Shown piece by piece: positions 30,237-38,916 of a stretch of 64,000 nt of DNA (its first letter is position 1; each line of letters starts with the position of its first letter). This DNA is from Methylomicrobium agile (GTDB taxonomy: Bacteria; Pseudomonadota; Gammaproteobacteria; Methylococcales; Methylomonadaceae), in NCBI RefSeq assembly GCF_000733855.1, contig NZ_JPOJ01000001.1, positions 2,993,001-3,057,000 on the forward strand, given 5' to 3'. The notes beneath the pieces are model-generated. The model worked only from the letters and a program-made list of their open reading frames with translations. It did not search any database and was not told the origin of the DNA. A program made the position numbers and the translations under genes.

Positions 30237-30708
30237 TATTTCCATTCAGCGCGTTTTTAAGTCGCCGGGACAGCCCGACCGGCGTCAGATCGTCAAGTGG
30301 ATCGATGGTGTGCTGGAAGACAGCCACGAACCTTATGCCTGTGTGATTCGTATCGTCGATGAACAGGAGAGCGCCGCGTTGAACGTCCAATACCGGCACA
30401 AGCAGGGGCCGACCAACGTGTTAAGCTTTCCGTTCGAATGGCCTGAAGGGTTGGACGCGGCCGAATCTGAAGAAGGCGTTTTACTGGGCGATCTGGTGAT
30501 TTGCGCTCCCGTCGTCGAACGGGAAGCAGCGGAGCAGCACAAAACACTGTCGGCCCATTGGGCCCATATGGTCGTTCATGGCCTCCTGCATTTGCTAGGC
30601 TACGACCATATCGAGGAGAATGAGGCCGAGGAAATGGAAACGAAAGAAATCGCGATTCTAAAACAATTGCAAATCGAAAACCCATATATAGAGGTTATAC
30701 ATAAATGA
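30205..30708 (+). CDS. ybeY: Endoribonuclease YbeY
   Basis: YbeY is a zinc-dependent single-strand RNase involved in 16S rRNA 3'-end processing and ribosome quality control. The 167-residue product carries the metal motif HGLLHLLGYDH near residues 122-132, preceded by PTNVLSFPFEW and LLGDLVIC. It overlaps the end of the PhoH gene by 32 bases and its own stop overlaps the corC start in ATGA. Confidence 0.95.
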   Translation: MKKTPKRRKHNISIQRVFKSPGQPDRRQIVKWIDGVLEDSHEPYACVIRIVDEQESAALNVQYRHKQGPTNVLSFPFEWPEGLDAAESEEGVLLGDLVICAPVVEREAAEQHKTLSAHWAHMVVHGLLHLLGYDHIEENEAEEMETKEIAILKQLQIENPYIEVIHK

Positions 30709-31547
30709 GTGAAGGGCAGCCTCCGAGTAGGCACTCCTCGCAGAAAAGCTGGATCGGAAAAATCGGTCAGCTGCTGACCGGGGAGCCTCAGGACCTTGAC
30801 GATCTGCTGGAGATACTCCGCGACGCCAGGGAAAATCATTTACTCGATACCGACGCCTTGAGCATGATCGAAGGCGCATTGCAGGTATCGCAATTGCGGG
30901 TCAGGGATATCATGATTCCGCGCGTTCAAATGGTCGTAGTGCCTAAAGATGCGGAGCTCGATACCTTGTTTCCGCTGGTCACTCAATTCGGCCACTCACG
31001 TTATCCCGTCATCGAGGAAGACCGCAGCAAAGTGGTCGGTATTTTGCTGGTGAAGGATTTGTTCGCGCATTCGCTTCAAAACAAGCAGTTGAAAGTCGAG
31101 CAAATCATGCGTCCGGTCATCCTGGTGCCGGAAAGCAAGCGCCTGAATGTACTGTTGAAAGAACTCCGCACCAAGGGCAATCACATGGCGATCGTCGTCG
31201 ACGAATACGGCCAGGCCGCCGGACTGGTCACGATCGAGGACGTGCTGGAGCAGATCGTCGGCGAGATCGAGGATGAGCATGACGAGCAGGATGACGAAAG
31301 CTACATTCTACAGCGCAACGAAAACGAATACATGATCAAGGCGCTCACGCCGATCGAGGAGTTCGACGAATATTTCAATACCCATCTGGCAACCGACGAA
31401 TATGACACGGTCGGCGGCTTTATCGTGAACGAAATGGAGCACATGCCGAAGAAAGGCGAAAGCCTGACCGTCGACAATATGCGCTTCGAAATCGTCAGGG
31501 CCGACACCCGGCGCGTGCATCTGGTCAAGCTGAAGCTTCTCGAATGA
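30705..31547 (+). CDS. corC: CorC/HlyC family CBS-domain protein (YbeX)
   Basis: The 280-residue protein has a CBS pair (VRDIMIPRVQMVVV near 64; IMRPVILVPESKRL near 134, ending VDEYGQAAGLVTIEDVLEQIVGEI) and a C-terminal CorC_HlyC transporter-associated domain (TVGGFIVNEMEHMPKKGE). No membrane helices are present. It is named after Co2+/Mg2+ efflux phenotypes; YbeX is also tied to ribosome metabolism in enteric bacteria. It is last in the operon, and the usual lnt is not found after it. Confidence 0.93.
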   Translation: MSEGQPPSRHSSQKSWIGKIGQLLTGEPQDLDDLLEILRDARENHLLDTDALSMIEGALQVSQLRVRDIMIPRVQMVVVPKDAELDTLFPLVTQFGHSRYPVIEEDRSKVVGILLVKDLFAHSLQNKQLKVEQIMRPVILVPESKRLNVLLKELRTKGNHMAIVVDEYGQAAGLVTIEDVLEQIVGEIEDEHDEQDDESYILQRNENEYMIKALTPIEEFDEYFNTHLATDEYDTVGGFIVNEMEHMPKKGESLTVDNMRFEIVRADTRRVHLVKLKLLE

Positions 31548-31579
31548 TCAAGGCGATGAAGCGTTTCTTCGCCCAATGC

Positions 31580-31727
31580 ATCGTTCCCGCGCTCCGGTGC
31601 GTCCTCTCCTTGATGCGTTGAATAGCGACGGCGTTATTAGCGTCGCGCCGGTGGCGCACGATGCCGGAGAGCGTCGGGCTTGCCTTCCATTGGCATGTTT
31701 TCGAGCGTGCCCGAGAGCGGGAACGAT
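31580..31727. repeat. Inverted repeat pair with CGTTCCCGC arms
   Basis: ATCGTTCCCGCGCTC at 31580-31594 is matched in inverse by 31715-31727 (GAGCGGGAACGAT). The 120 bases between contain smaller GC-rich palindromes but no gene. It may be a second family of intergenic repeat, or a remnant of a small mobile element, between corC and the PuuD-like gene. Confidence 0.5.
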
Positions 31728-31817
31728 AAACCTCTTTTGGCTGGGCCGCTTGAGTTTTTGATGATCCCCTGAGCGGTTAAGCCGGTCTCCTTCACAGAGA
31801 ACGGCTTTTCGGCTGTA

Positions 31818-32522
31818 TTATAGAAGATCCAGTAACAGGAACAGCACCACTGCCAATGCCAGACCGCAATGGATCACTCCGCCGATGCTGGCGTAAAATT
31901 TCATCTTGCCGCCCGCCGGCAACTTCTTCACGAGTTCGAACCGTTTCAACGCCAGATACGCACCGTTATATTGGAGCAATAGAATGATTGCGACGGCAAT
32001 GATGAACGGCAGCGGCTTGAAGGTCAGGTGGGGATAATGTGAAGAGGCCGCCATGAAGAACAGCATCGGAATCGAAAACAGTGTGTTGGTTCTCGATGCC
32101 AGTCCCGCTGCCGCTAGCGCATCAGCCGCATTCGGCAGCGCCGCTCCGCCAAGAGCCACCTGTTTTGCCGAAGCGATCACGACTTTCTGGTTTGGCCAGA
32201 TGATCAGCCAGACGTTCGTAAACATCAGGATTCCAAGCAGGGCGCCGAGGTAGATGTCCATCGACGCGATTCTTCCGCCGCTGACTGCGAACATTCCCAA
32301 GCCGGTCAGCAAGGTCACCACCGCCCCCCAACGAAACCACCAGAGCGCGCGCGGCACCAGTTTTTGTAAGGCGTCCGATTTGGCGGAGGCTTCCGCTTCC
32401 TTGAAATATTCGCTTTGCACCAGGTTGAAATAATACAGTAATCCGATCCAGGTGATGCCGCCCAATAAATGTCCCCACCGTAAAAGCATTTCCAGACCGG
32501 CGTTTGTCGTAACGATACCCAT
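31818..32522 (-). CDS. Urate hydroxylase PuuD-type N-terminal membrane protein
   Basis: The 234-residue integral membrane protein resembles the membrane domain of PuuD (Urate_ox_N): MLLRWGHLLGGITWIGLLYYFNLVQ at about 12-36, ALWWFRWGAVVTLLTGLGMF, YLGALLGILMFTNVWLIIWPNQK, SIPMLFFMAASSHYP and a final hydrophobic helix. The C-terminal cytochrome c domain of true PuuD is absent, so urate oxidation is doubtful. Conserved histidines in membrane segments could bind haem. AGGAG precedes the ATG at five bases. There are no purine genes nearby. Confidence 0.75.
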   Translation of the reverse strand: MGIVTTNAGLEMLLRWGHLLGGITWIGLLYYFNLVQSEYFKEAEASAKSDALQKLVPRALWWFRWGAVVTLLTGLGMFAVSGGRIASMDIYLGALLGILMFTNVWLIIWPNQKVVIASAKQVALGGAALPNAADALAAAGLASRTNTLFSIPMLFFMAASSHYPHLTFKPLPFIIAVAIILLLQYNGAYLALKRFELVKKLPAGGKMKFYASIGGVIHCGLALAVVLFLLLDLL

Positions 32523-32727
32523 GGCAACTCCTCTTATAATTATTTGTTATGGATGATTTGGTTGAATTGTACGCGAAGCGGATGCTGATGCTGTACAAGA
32601 GTAGATATTGGACAGATTCGGCGATAAAAGTCAAGTCATGCTTTGGGCAAAGCGGATGCCTTTGGAATGCAGAGACATGAGAAAGGGAAAGCAGGGGATT
32701 TCTCCCGTTAAAGTTTTTCTTCGGGCG

Positions 32728-32751
32728 ATAAAAAGCCCGCATAAAGCGGGC
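32728..32751 (-). terminator. Rho-independent terminator of the small RNA
   Basis: On the minus strand GCCCGC-TTTAT-GCGGGC is followed by TTTTTAT (32728-32734). This is a compact stem with U-tract typical of small RNA ends. It is about 400 bases from the bepA stop, too far to be the usual terminator of that gene. Confidence 0.88.
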
Positions 32752-32917
32752 GTGTTGAGCATTTTATTATTATTGTTATGATGCCGTTGTACTGAGCCAT
32801 TGACCGTACAACTTTACTCAAGCAGGTTCTTTGTATTTAATTATTGTTATCAGCATAGCTAAATTAAGCTATCCTCCACCGCTGGTTGATTATCCAGCTC
32901 GCTCTTCTTCAAGAGCG
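32728..32917 (-). ncRNA. Candidate structured small RNA with AAnAAnAA motifs
   Basis: About 190 bases lie between a good promoter (32923-32952) and a strong terminator (32728-32751) on the minus strand. Read 5' to 3' the RNA would form hairpins GCTCTT-gaag-AAGAGC, CTGG-CCAG, ATAGCT-TAATTT-AGCTAT, GTTGTAC-GTACAAC and then the terminator. Unpaired stretches carry AACAATAA at 32841-32848 and AACAATAATAATAA at 32764-32777, which fit the AAnAAnAA motif bound by Hfq/Crc in CrcZ-type sponge RNAs of pseudomonads. Small frames inside (for example MLITIIKYKEPA) are not persuasive as genes. Structure and signals are seen; the CrcZ-like function is inferred. Confidence 0.6.
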
Positions 32918-32922
32918 GGCGT

Positions 32923-32952
32923 ATTCTAAATCGATTGAAAACGCATTGTCCA
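32923..32952 (-). promoter_or_regulatory. Sigma-70-type promoter of the small RNA
   Basis: On the minus strand TGGACA (32952-32947) and TAGAAT (32928-32923) are separated by 18 bases. Each hexamer differs from consensus at one position. The predicted start is near 32916-32918, immediately at the first hairpin. Confidence 0.7.
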
Positions 32953-33151
32953 CAAAAAAACGATTTTTTTTATGGAAAATTCTTGATCAATAAAATAATT
33001 TAATAAAAACAATCGGTTATGATTTTTTGACGGGGCTTTTGGAGGAAAAGCGCCGGTCCGTCATGCCGTTACCATTCGGATCGATTTATAGTTAGACCAA
33101 AATTTTTCGATCTAATGGGACAACAAGCTTCATTCTTCGCCCGGGCGTTTC

Positions 33152-34609
33152 TCAATGCGCCTCTCTGGCTTTCTTTTCTTCATCGAGAAAAAACCTCAGC
33201 CGTTCGCTCAGAATTGAAGACAAATAAAAATTCAGTCCTTTCGATTTTTGCGCGAGCCGGATTTGGGTAATGGCGTCGCGGGTTTGCCCCATCGCATAGT
33301 AATACTCGGCGAAATAGCGGTGCGATTCGGCCGGTTGGTGCAATTTGCCGTAAGTTTCGGCCAGCATTTGGTAGTAAATCGGCAATTTCTGCATGTTGGT
33401 GCTCAGCGAGAAGAGCGTTTGCCGGGCTTTTTCGGCCTGGCCGGTTTTCAGGAGTGAAGTGATGTATTCGAGTTTGATCGCTTCGTTTTCCGGGAACTGG
33501 CTGCTCAGTTTTTCGTAGAGCGCAAGCGCTTTGTTGAGTTGGCGCTGTTCGAGCGCGGTACGGGCAAGCGCGGCACCGTACTGCGGCTGGGCCGGGAAGC
33601 CGGTCATCAATTTCTGGAAAATCCGTTCCGCTTCGTCGAATTTCTGTTGCGCCAGGGCGGTCAGGCCGAGTCCGTAAAGGGCTACGGTTCTTTGTTCTTC
33701 GGTTCCCTGGTTCAATCGGCTCTCGAAATATTTACGGCTTTCGGCCGGGTCGGTGCCGGTCTGAACCTTCAGCTTGGCTCTGATCAGCTGGTAGCTCAAG
33801 GAATCCGGATATTGTTTGTAAGGATACTGGTCGGCGCGACTGCGGCTATCGGAAATCCGTGAGGTGGTGACCGGGTGCGTGCGCAGGAATTCCGGAATGT
33901 TCTGGCCGTAATAGCGCGTCGATTGCTGCAGGCGTTCGAAAAAAGTCGGCATGCTGCGCGGGTCGTATTGCGATTCGGAGAGGATATGCATGCCGACCCG
34001 GTCGGCTTCTTCTTCGTTTTCGCGGGTAAAGTCGATCTGGAATTGAATGCTGCCGGCTTGGATCGCCACCAGGGCGGCCTGCCCGAGTTGAGGGGACTGC
34101 GTGCCGAGCAGGATCGCGGCCAGCGTCGCGACGGCGGTCGGAATCGACAAGCGGTTTGCGGCTTCGGCGGCGCGGTACAGGTGCCGTTGGGTCACGTGTG
34201 CAATTTCGTGCGCCATCACGGAGGCCAGTTCGCTTTCCGCTTCGGTGGTCAGAATCAGGCCGGAATTGACGCCGATATAGCCGCCGGGCCCCGCAAACGC
34301 ATTGATGTCGTTTTCCAGCACCACAAAAAAGTGGAACGGATAGCCCGGCAAGTCGCTGACCGTGACCAGCCTTTGGCCGATCGACTGAATGTAATGTTGA
34401 ATTTCCGGATCCTGATTGATTGTGATCTGCGCGTTCAGGCTGCGGAAGAAAGCGGCGCCGAGCTGTTGCTCCTCTTCCGGCGTGATCAGCGTGCCGGAGG
34501 AATCGCCCATGTCGGGAAGCTCGATTTTGCTGATGTCGTCGGCGGCGTGAGGGAGGGACGGAAAAAGAGTCAGGCTTAGGATCAGGGCCAACAGAGCGGT
34601 TTTTTGCAT
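33152..34609 (-). CDS. bepA: BepA-like periplasmic M48 metalloprotease/chaperone
   Basis: BepA helps assemble or degrade outer-membrane proteins, notably LptD. The 485-residue product has a signal peptide ending LPHA/ADD, the zinc motif HEIAH (H134, E135, H138) with third ligand in ENEEEADRVG (E201 region), and a C-terminal TPR array (about residues 310-470). Family length and layout are normal. It is transcribed leftward and apparently monocistronic. Confidence 0.93.
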   Translation of the reverse strand: MQKTALLALILSLTLFPSLPHAADDISKIELPDMGDSSGTLITPEEEQQLGAAFFRSLNAQITINQDPEIQHYIQSIGQRLVTVSDLPGYPFHFFVVLENDINAFAGPGGYIGVNSGLILTTEAESELASVMAHEIAHVTQRHLYRAAEAANRLSIPTAVATLAAILLGTQSPQLGQAALVAIQAGSIQFQIDFTRENEEEADRVGMHILSESQYDPRSMPTFFERLQQSTRYYGQNIPEFLRTHPVTTSRISDSRSRADQYPYKQYPDSLSYQLIRAKLKVQTGTDPAESRKYFESRLNQGTEEQRTVALYGLGLTALAQQKFDEAERIFQKLMTGFPAQPQYGAALARTALEQRQLNKALALYEKLSSQFPENEAIKLEYITSLLKTGQAEKARQTLFSLSTNMQKLPIYYQMLAETYGKLHQPAESHRYFAEYYYAMGQTRDAITQIRLAQKSKGLNFYLSSILSERLRFFLDEEKKAREAH

Positions 34610-34788
34610 TAGCAGGCAGAGCGTATATTGGGATAAATGATCGGGTTCGGGCGGCTTCAGCCGTTATTGTAGCGCATCGATGCGGGTTTGACCTGTTCCG
34701 GCGAGAATGGTTGCACCGACAAGCAGATGACGAATAATGCCCGAAATCGGTAAAATAAGCGTTTTTTCAATCATTCAGACCCTAGATC

Positions 34789-36543
34789 ATGCGTACGACT
34801 CAATTTCCGCTCAATACCGTTAAAGAAACTCCCGTGGACGCCGTGGTGGCGAGCCATCAATTGATGATTCGGGCCGGGCTGATCCGTAAGCTGGCGGCAG
34901 GTTTATACACTTGGCTGCCTCTGGGGCTCAGGGTATTGCGCAAAGTCGAGAAGATCACCCGGGAGGAAATGGAACGCGCGGGCGCTCTGGAGGTCTTGAT
35001 GCCGGCTTTGCAGCCTGCCGAATTGTGGCAAGAAACCGGGCGCTGGGAAAAATACGGTCCGGAACTTGCGCGCCTGAAAGACCGGCACGAGCGCGACTTC
35101 TGCCTGGGGCCGACGCACGAGGAAATTATCACCGACCTGGCGCGCAATGAGATCAAAAGCTACAAGCAGTTGCCGATCACCTATTACCAGATCCAGACCA
35201 AATTCCGTGACGAAATCCGCCCGCGCTTCGGCGTGATGCGTTCGCGCGAATTCGTGATGAAGGATGCCTATTCATTCCATATGGATCAGGCGTCGCTGCA
35301 GGAGACGTATGAGGTGATGCACGGCGCCTACACGGCGATCTTCAGCCGCTTCGGCCTGAAGTTCCGGGCGGTGATGGCCGATTCCGGGGCGATCGGCGGC
35401 GCGGTGTCGCACGAGTTTCATGTGCTGGCCGAGTCCGGCGAAGATGCGATCGCGTTTTCGACGGACAGCGAATACGCGGCCAACATCGAACAGGCGGAAG
35501 CCTTGCCGCCCACCTCGCCCAGAGCTTTCCCCAAGGAAGCGCTGGAGAAAATCGTAACCCCCGGCCGGAAATCGATTGCCGAAGTCAGCGAGTTTCTAAA
35601 CGTCGCGCCGGAAAAAATTCTGAAGACGATTGCGGTAATGCGCAAGGTGCGTACGGACCGGAACGAAGAAGTCGATGTCTTCTGCCTGCTGTATTTGCGC
35701 GGCGATCATGAACTGAACGAAGTCAAGGCGCGCAAGGTTCTGGGCGATTTCCGCTTCGCCCACGACGAAGAAATCGAACAGCATTTGGGCTGCCGCGCCG
35801 GCTATATCGGCCCGCCGAGAGTGCCAACCGATCAGGTTATTTATTGGGTAGCCGATCGTTCGGCGATGCACATGAGCGACTTCGTCTGCGGCGCCAACGA
35901 GCCCGGCTATCACTTTAAAGGCGCCAACTGGGAAAGGGATTTTGCACTGGCATCTTCCGCCACTCTTTCGGAGCATGTCGCGGATATTCGCAATGTGATC
36001 GAAGGCGATCCGAGCCCGGACGGCCACGGCGTACTGAAGATCGCGCGCGGCATCGAAGTCGGTCACATCTTCCAGTTGGGCACCAGGTACAGCGAAGCGA
36101 TGAAGGCGGCGGTGATCAACGAGGGCGGCAAGAATCACACGATGATCATGGGCTGTTACGGAATCGGCATCTCGCGGGTCGTCGCGGCCGCGATCGAGCA
36201 GAACCACGACGAGAAAGGGATCGTTTGGCCGGCCAGCCTGGCGCCGTTCCAGGTCGCGCTGTGCCCGATGAACATGCATAAATCCGAACGCCTGAAGGCC
36301 ATTGCGGAAAAGCTGTACCAGGAACTGCTTGCCGCCGGCATCGACGTGCTGTTCGACGACCGCAAAGTGCGCGCCGGCTTCATGTTTTCGGACATGGAAC
36401 TGATCGGTATCCCGCACTGCATCGTGGTCGGCGACCGCGGCCTGGATAGCGGCACGGTCGAGTATAAGTCCAGAACGGCAAGTGAAAATCAGGAAATCCC
36501 GATGGCCGAGCTGATCGACTTTCTGAAAGCCAGACTGGCTTAA
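34789..36543 (+). CDS. proS: Prolyl-tRNA synthetase (bacterial type)
   Basis: ProRS charges tRNA-Pro. The 584-residue class II enzyme has motif 1 around [19 protein letters not shown], motif 2 [26 protein letters not shown], the inserted editing domain (about 230-395; [31 protein letters not shown]), motif 3 [17 protein letters not shown] and a C-terminal anticodon-binding domain. A Rho-independent terminator follows. Confidence 0.97.
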   Translation: MRTTQFPLNTVKETPVDAVVASHQLMIRAGLIRKLAAGLYTWLPLGLRVLRKVEKITREEMERAGALEVLMPALQPAELWQETGRWEKYGPELARLKDRHERDFCLGPTHEEIITDLARNEIKSYKQLPITYYQIQTKFRDEIRPRFGVMRSREFVMKDAYSFHMDQASLQETYEVMHGAYTAIFSRFGLKFRAVMADSGAIGGAVSHEFHVLAESGEDAIAFSTDSEYAANIEQAEALPPTSPRAFPKEALEKIVTPGRKSIAEVSEFLNVAPEKILKTIAVMRKVRTDRNEEVDVFCLLYLRGDHELNEVKARKVLGDFRFAHDEEIEQHLGCRAGYIGPPRVPTDQVIYWVADRSAMHMSDFVCGANEPGYHFKGANWERDFALASSATLSEHVADIRNVIEGDPSPDGHGVLKIARGIEVGHIFQLGTRYSEAMKAAVINEGGKNHTMIMGCYGIGISRVVAAAIEQNHDEKGIVWPASLAPFQVALCPMNMHKSERLKAIAEKLYQELLAAGIDVLFDDRKVRAGFMFSDMELIGIPHCIVVGDRGLDSGTVEYKSRTASENQEIPMAELIDFLKARLA

Positions 36544-36562
36544 TCCATATTCGTCAATAACA

Positions 36563-36594
36563 AAACGGGCGGATATTCCGCCCGTTTCTTTTTT
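36563..36594 (+). terminator. Terminator between proS and the smbP-like gene, usable in both directions
   Basis: AAACGGGCGG at 36563-36572 pairs with CCGCCCGTTT (36578-36587), followed by CTTTTTT forward. In reverse the stem is followed by GTT. It lies between two converging genes. Confidence 0.88.
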
Positions 36595-36610
36595 CAGCTT
36601 TTTGCCTGAA

Positions 36611-36943
36611 TTATTGTGCGGCTGTTAGATGGGTGACCGCTGCTTCGGCATGCTCGGTGGCTTCTTTGGCATGACCCAGGTTGCCATGATTGATGGCTTC
36701 TTCAAGGTGGCTGGCACCCTCTTCGAGATGTGCTTTTTGTTCTCCTCTATCGACGATCGCGCCGGCAAGCGCATGTTCCAGCGCGGCGTTGGCATGCTCG
36801 ACCAGTACGTTTGCATGGCCGGCTTTACCGTGTTCGACGGCAGCTTTGGCATGTTCGAGTGCGGCGGCGGCATGTTCCTCCGCAAAAGCGGAAGAGCAGA
36901 TGGCTAACAGGACAGTGGCGCTAAGTGTTATTATTTTTTTCAT
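36611..36943 (-). CDS. SmbP-like small periplasmic metal-binding protein
   Basis: The product has 110 residues from the ATG at 36943-36941, which follows GAGGAAA at seven bases; an ATG five codons earlier is less well placed. The signal peptide ends SSAFA/EEH. The mature chain is a histidine-rich helical repeat (ALEHAKAAVEHGKAG, EHANAALEHALAG, EEAINHGNLGHAKEATEHAEAA) like SmbP of Nitrosomonas, a small copper-binding protein. Metal storage or copper buffering in the periplasm is the inferred role, plausible in an organism with copper enzymes. Confidence 0.85.
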   Translation of the reverse strand: MKKIITLSATVLLAICSSAFAEEHAAAALEHAKAAVEHGKAGHANVLVEHANAALEHALAGAIVDRGEQKAHLEEGASHLEEAINHGNLGHAKEATEHAEAAVTHLTAAQ

Positions 36944-37556
36944 AATAGCTTTCCTCATTAATTGTTTTAAATGATCCAGCCTGCCTTTCTTATTTGCGGC
37001 TCATAACGAATCATCACGAATAACCGTCAGAAAAGGCGGGATGGAGGCTTATTCAATAATATTGGAATTACACTTTTTTGTTATGTTGCAAAGGCAACGC
37101 TTCTATTAGACCATAAATAGCCTTCACAGTTCACCTTAAATTTCAATATTAAAAACTTTAGCATGGAAATTCTTATATAAGGTGTGGCGATTGAACTAGA
37201 ATACTAGTGAGTTATATTAATGCGAGGTTTCCGCCGGACGGTTTTTTAAACCCATCCGCACGCTTTAGCGAAGCGGTGCAGTCGGTTTGAACTGTTCGAA
37301 AACACTGGCAAGCCGACCTTTGGGGGTATCTCCGAATGGTGCGGCCGAGATAAATATCCTTCGGCGTGTTTGGAAAAGCCATTTAAATTCCCTCACTCTC
37401 TCCCGGAGGGTACAGGCATCTACACGACTTCTCGCCTTGTCAAGCAGGGAGATTATAAGATGTAATGCGAAGTCCGGGCTTCATAGAATACCGCTTTTTT
37501 CATTTTGAAGTGGCTTCCTCGGAGCAGGTTAGAGAACCCGCTACGGAAGCTGGAGC
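36944..37556. other. Long gene-free, AT-rich gap
   Basis: This is about 610 bases without a supportable gene. The first 280 are AT-rich and include the smbP-like promoter. The remainder is GC-richer, with short frames of no recognisable family (for example 37287-37508). No repeat of the GTAGG family is present. It may hold relics of a lost gene. Confidence 0.45.
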
Positions 37557-38129
37557 TTATCTTTTAGCCGGACGAGCAGACTCGTTTTGCCCGGCCGATG
37601 GCTGCTGGAGCAGCTTTAGCGTGCTTTCCGGCAAATTTCTGAGGCCGGCGTTTTCCAGGTGCAGCCGGGCGTCTTCGTGGACCGCGGTCATGAATCGGAT
37701 CAATTCTATTTCATAGCGTATCTTTCGTTCATGGTCCTCGGCTTCCCACATATTGCGCAAAAGATGTTTGGCGTGGTGGTGGATCGTGAGTGCGACCGAC
37801 TCGGGCAAATGGGTATAGCTTTTTTGTATCGATTCTTTCAATTGGTCGAGCGAATCCAGATATTGCCGGTAATCCTTGATATCCTGCTTGCAGCGAGTTT
37901 TGTACATGGATAGCTCTGCGTCGTGCCGGGTTTTCAGGAGATCGATTTCGTGCTCCAGCTTTACGCTCTGTTTTTTGAGCTCGGCTTCCAGCGCTTTTTC
38001 GGCCAGAATCCGTTGCTGTTTCAACTCCGCCTGCTGCGCCTGATTGCTTTGCCGCCATTGCAAATTCCTGCCTTTGATCGAGTTCAGTAGATCGACGAGG
38101 CCGAGAATGCGTTCGGATAACCAGGCCAT
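37557..38129 (-). CDS. Coiled-coil protein of unknown function
   Basis: The product has 190 residues from the ATG at 38129-38127, which starts 2 bases after the stop of the upstream gene. A long coiled coil covers about residues 20-100 (QWRQSNQAQQAELKQQRI and following Lys/Glu heptads). A C-terminal half contains SYTHLPESVALTIHHHAKHLL and ends in a Pro/Ser/Lys tail. There is no signal peptide or membrane helix. No family is recognised. It is tightly paired with the upstream membrane/coiled-coil gene, so the two products probably work together, perhaps as a membrane-tethered filament or scaffold. Confidence 0.65.
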   Translation of the reverse strand: MAWLSERILGLVDLLNSIKGRNLQWRQSNQAQQAELKQQRILAEKALEAELKKQSVKLEHEIDLLKTRHDAELSMYKTRCKQDIKDYRQYLDSLDQLKESIQKSYTHLPESVALTIHHHAKHLLRNMWEAEDHERKIRYEIELIRFMTAVHEDARLHLENAGLRNLPESTLKLLQQPSAGQNESARPAKR

Positions 38130-38131
38130 GA

Positions 38132-38653
38132 CTAGCGGTGGGTGACGATCGATTGTTGAAGCGCAATCAGGCCTTCGATGTTTGCCTGTTTGCGGTAAGT
38201 GCGATTCTGCCGCTTCCATGCCTCAAGTTGGTCGCTGGAAACGAGCGATTTGATCGCGGCCAGATCGGTGTCGATCGCTTTGGCCAGTGAGCGGCTGTGT
38301 TTGCGGTCGTTGACGCGTGTCAGGCGTTGCTTTCGGGCTTCGAGAAAATAACGGGTTTGCAAACGACGGTGAAAGAATAAGCGTTGTTCCCGGTCGAGTT
38401 TTCCCTGAACGAACCAGAGCCGGCGTTGCCTGCGCTCGATGCCGGAAAAATATCGGCGGAATTCCCGTATGATCTGCCTGACGGTGAGAAGCGCCAGATA
38501 ACTGAGCAGCAGCGTGAAAGAAGCGAGTAGCGATAAGATTCCGATCGGGTAAAACGCTTTGCTGAAAGCTTGGCTGGGCAGCAAAGAGAGGACTTCGGCA
38601 ACCAGGAACAGCATTAGCGAGGCGATGAAGAGGGAAAAGGCGGTTTTGATCAT
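38132..38653 (-). CDS. Two-helix membrane protein with basic coiled-coil tail, unknown function
   Basis: The product has 173 residues. Two hydrophobic helices (AFSLFIASLMLFLVAEVLSLL near 5-25 and IGILSLLASFTLLLSYLALL near 37-56) are followed by a very basic region (EFRRYFSGIERRQRRLWF, HRRLQTRYFLEARKQRL) predicted to be helical. No family is recognised. It is the first gene of a two-gene unit with the following coiled-coil protein. Confidence 0.65.
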   Translation of the reverse strand: MIKTAFSLFIASLMLFLVAEVLSLLPSQAFSKAFYPIGILSLLASFTLLLSYLALLTVRQIIREFRRYFSGIERRQRRLWFVQGKLDREQRLFFHRRLQTRYFLEARKQRLTRVNDRKHSRSLAKAIDTDLAAIKSLVSSDQLEAWKRQNRTYRKQANIEGLIALQQSIVTHR

Positions 38654-38732
38654 CGGTTCGACCAGGAATTTGTAAAAATCGGATTTATCATTTTCCTTGT
38701 CGCCGCAGACTCATCATGACAGCGTCTGTAGC

Positions 38733-38813
38733 GTAGGTTGGGTTAGCGAAGCGTAACCCAACATTTACATCATTGACTTTGTTGGGTTACGGCTAACGCC
38801 TAACCCAACCTAC
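38733..38813. repeat. GTAGG-type nested palindrome (GTAGGTTGGGTTA class)
   Basis: The outer arms GTAGGTTGGGTTAGCG (38733-38748) and CGCCTAACCCAACCTAC (38797-38813) enclose an inner stem GTAACCCAAC/GTTGGGTTAC. The fold is cruciform-like. The same arm class reappears at 57045 after pyrG. Confidence 0.88.
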
Positions 38814-38916
38814 ATAGCGTTTCTGGCGCGCGTGGCAATGTGTATAACGGCGAGCGCAGGGCGTGGTGGGACGGTGCGCTTATCCTTTTCCGCCGAAGCA
38901 TGTGGGCGGGCTGTTT

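Noticed and set aside
32761-32810. Short frame starting MAQYNGIITIIIK within the small RNA
   Set aside because: It reads through the terminator hairpin and lacks a ribosome binding site.
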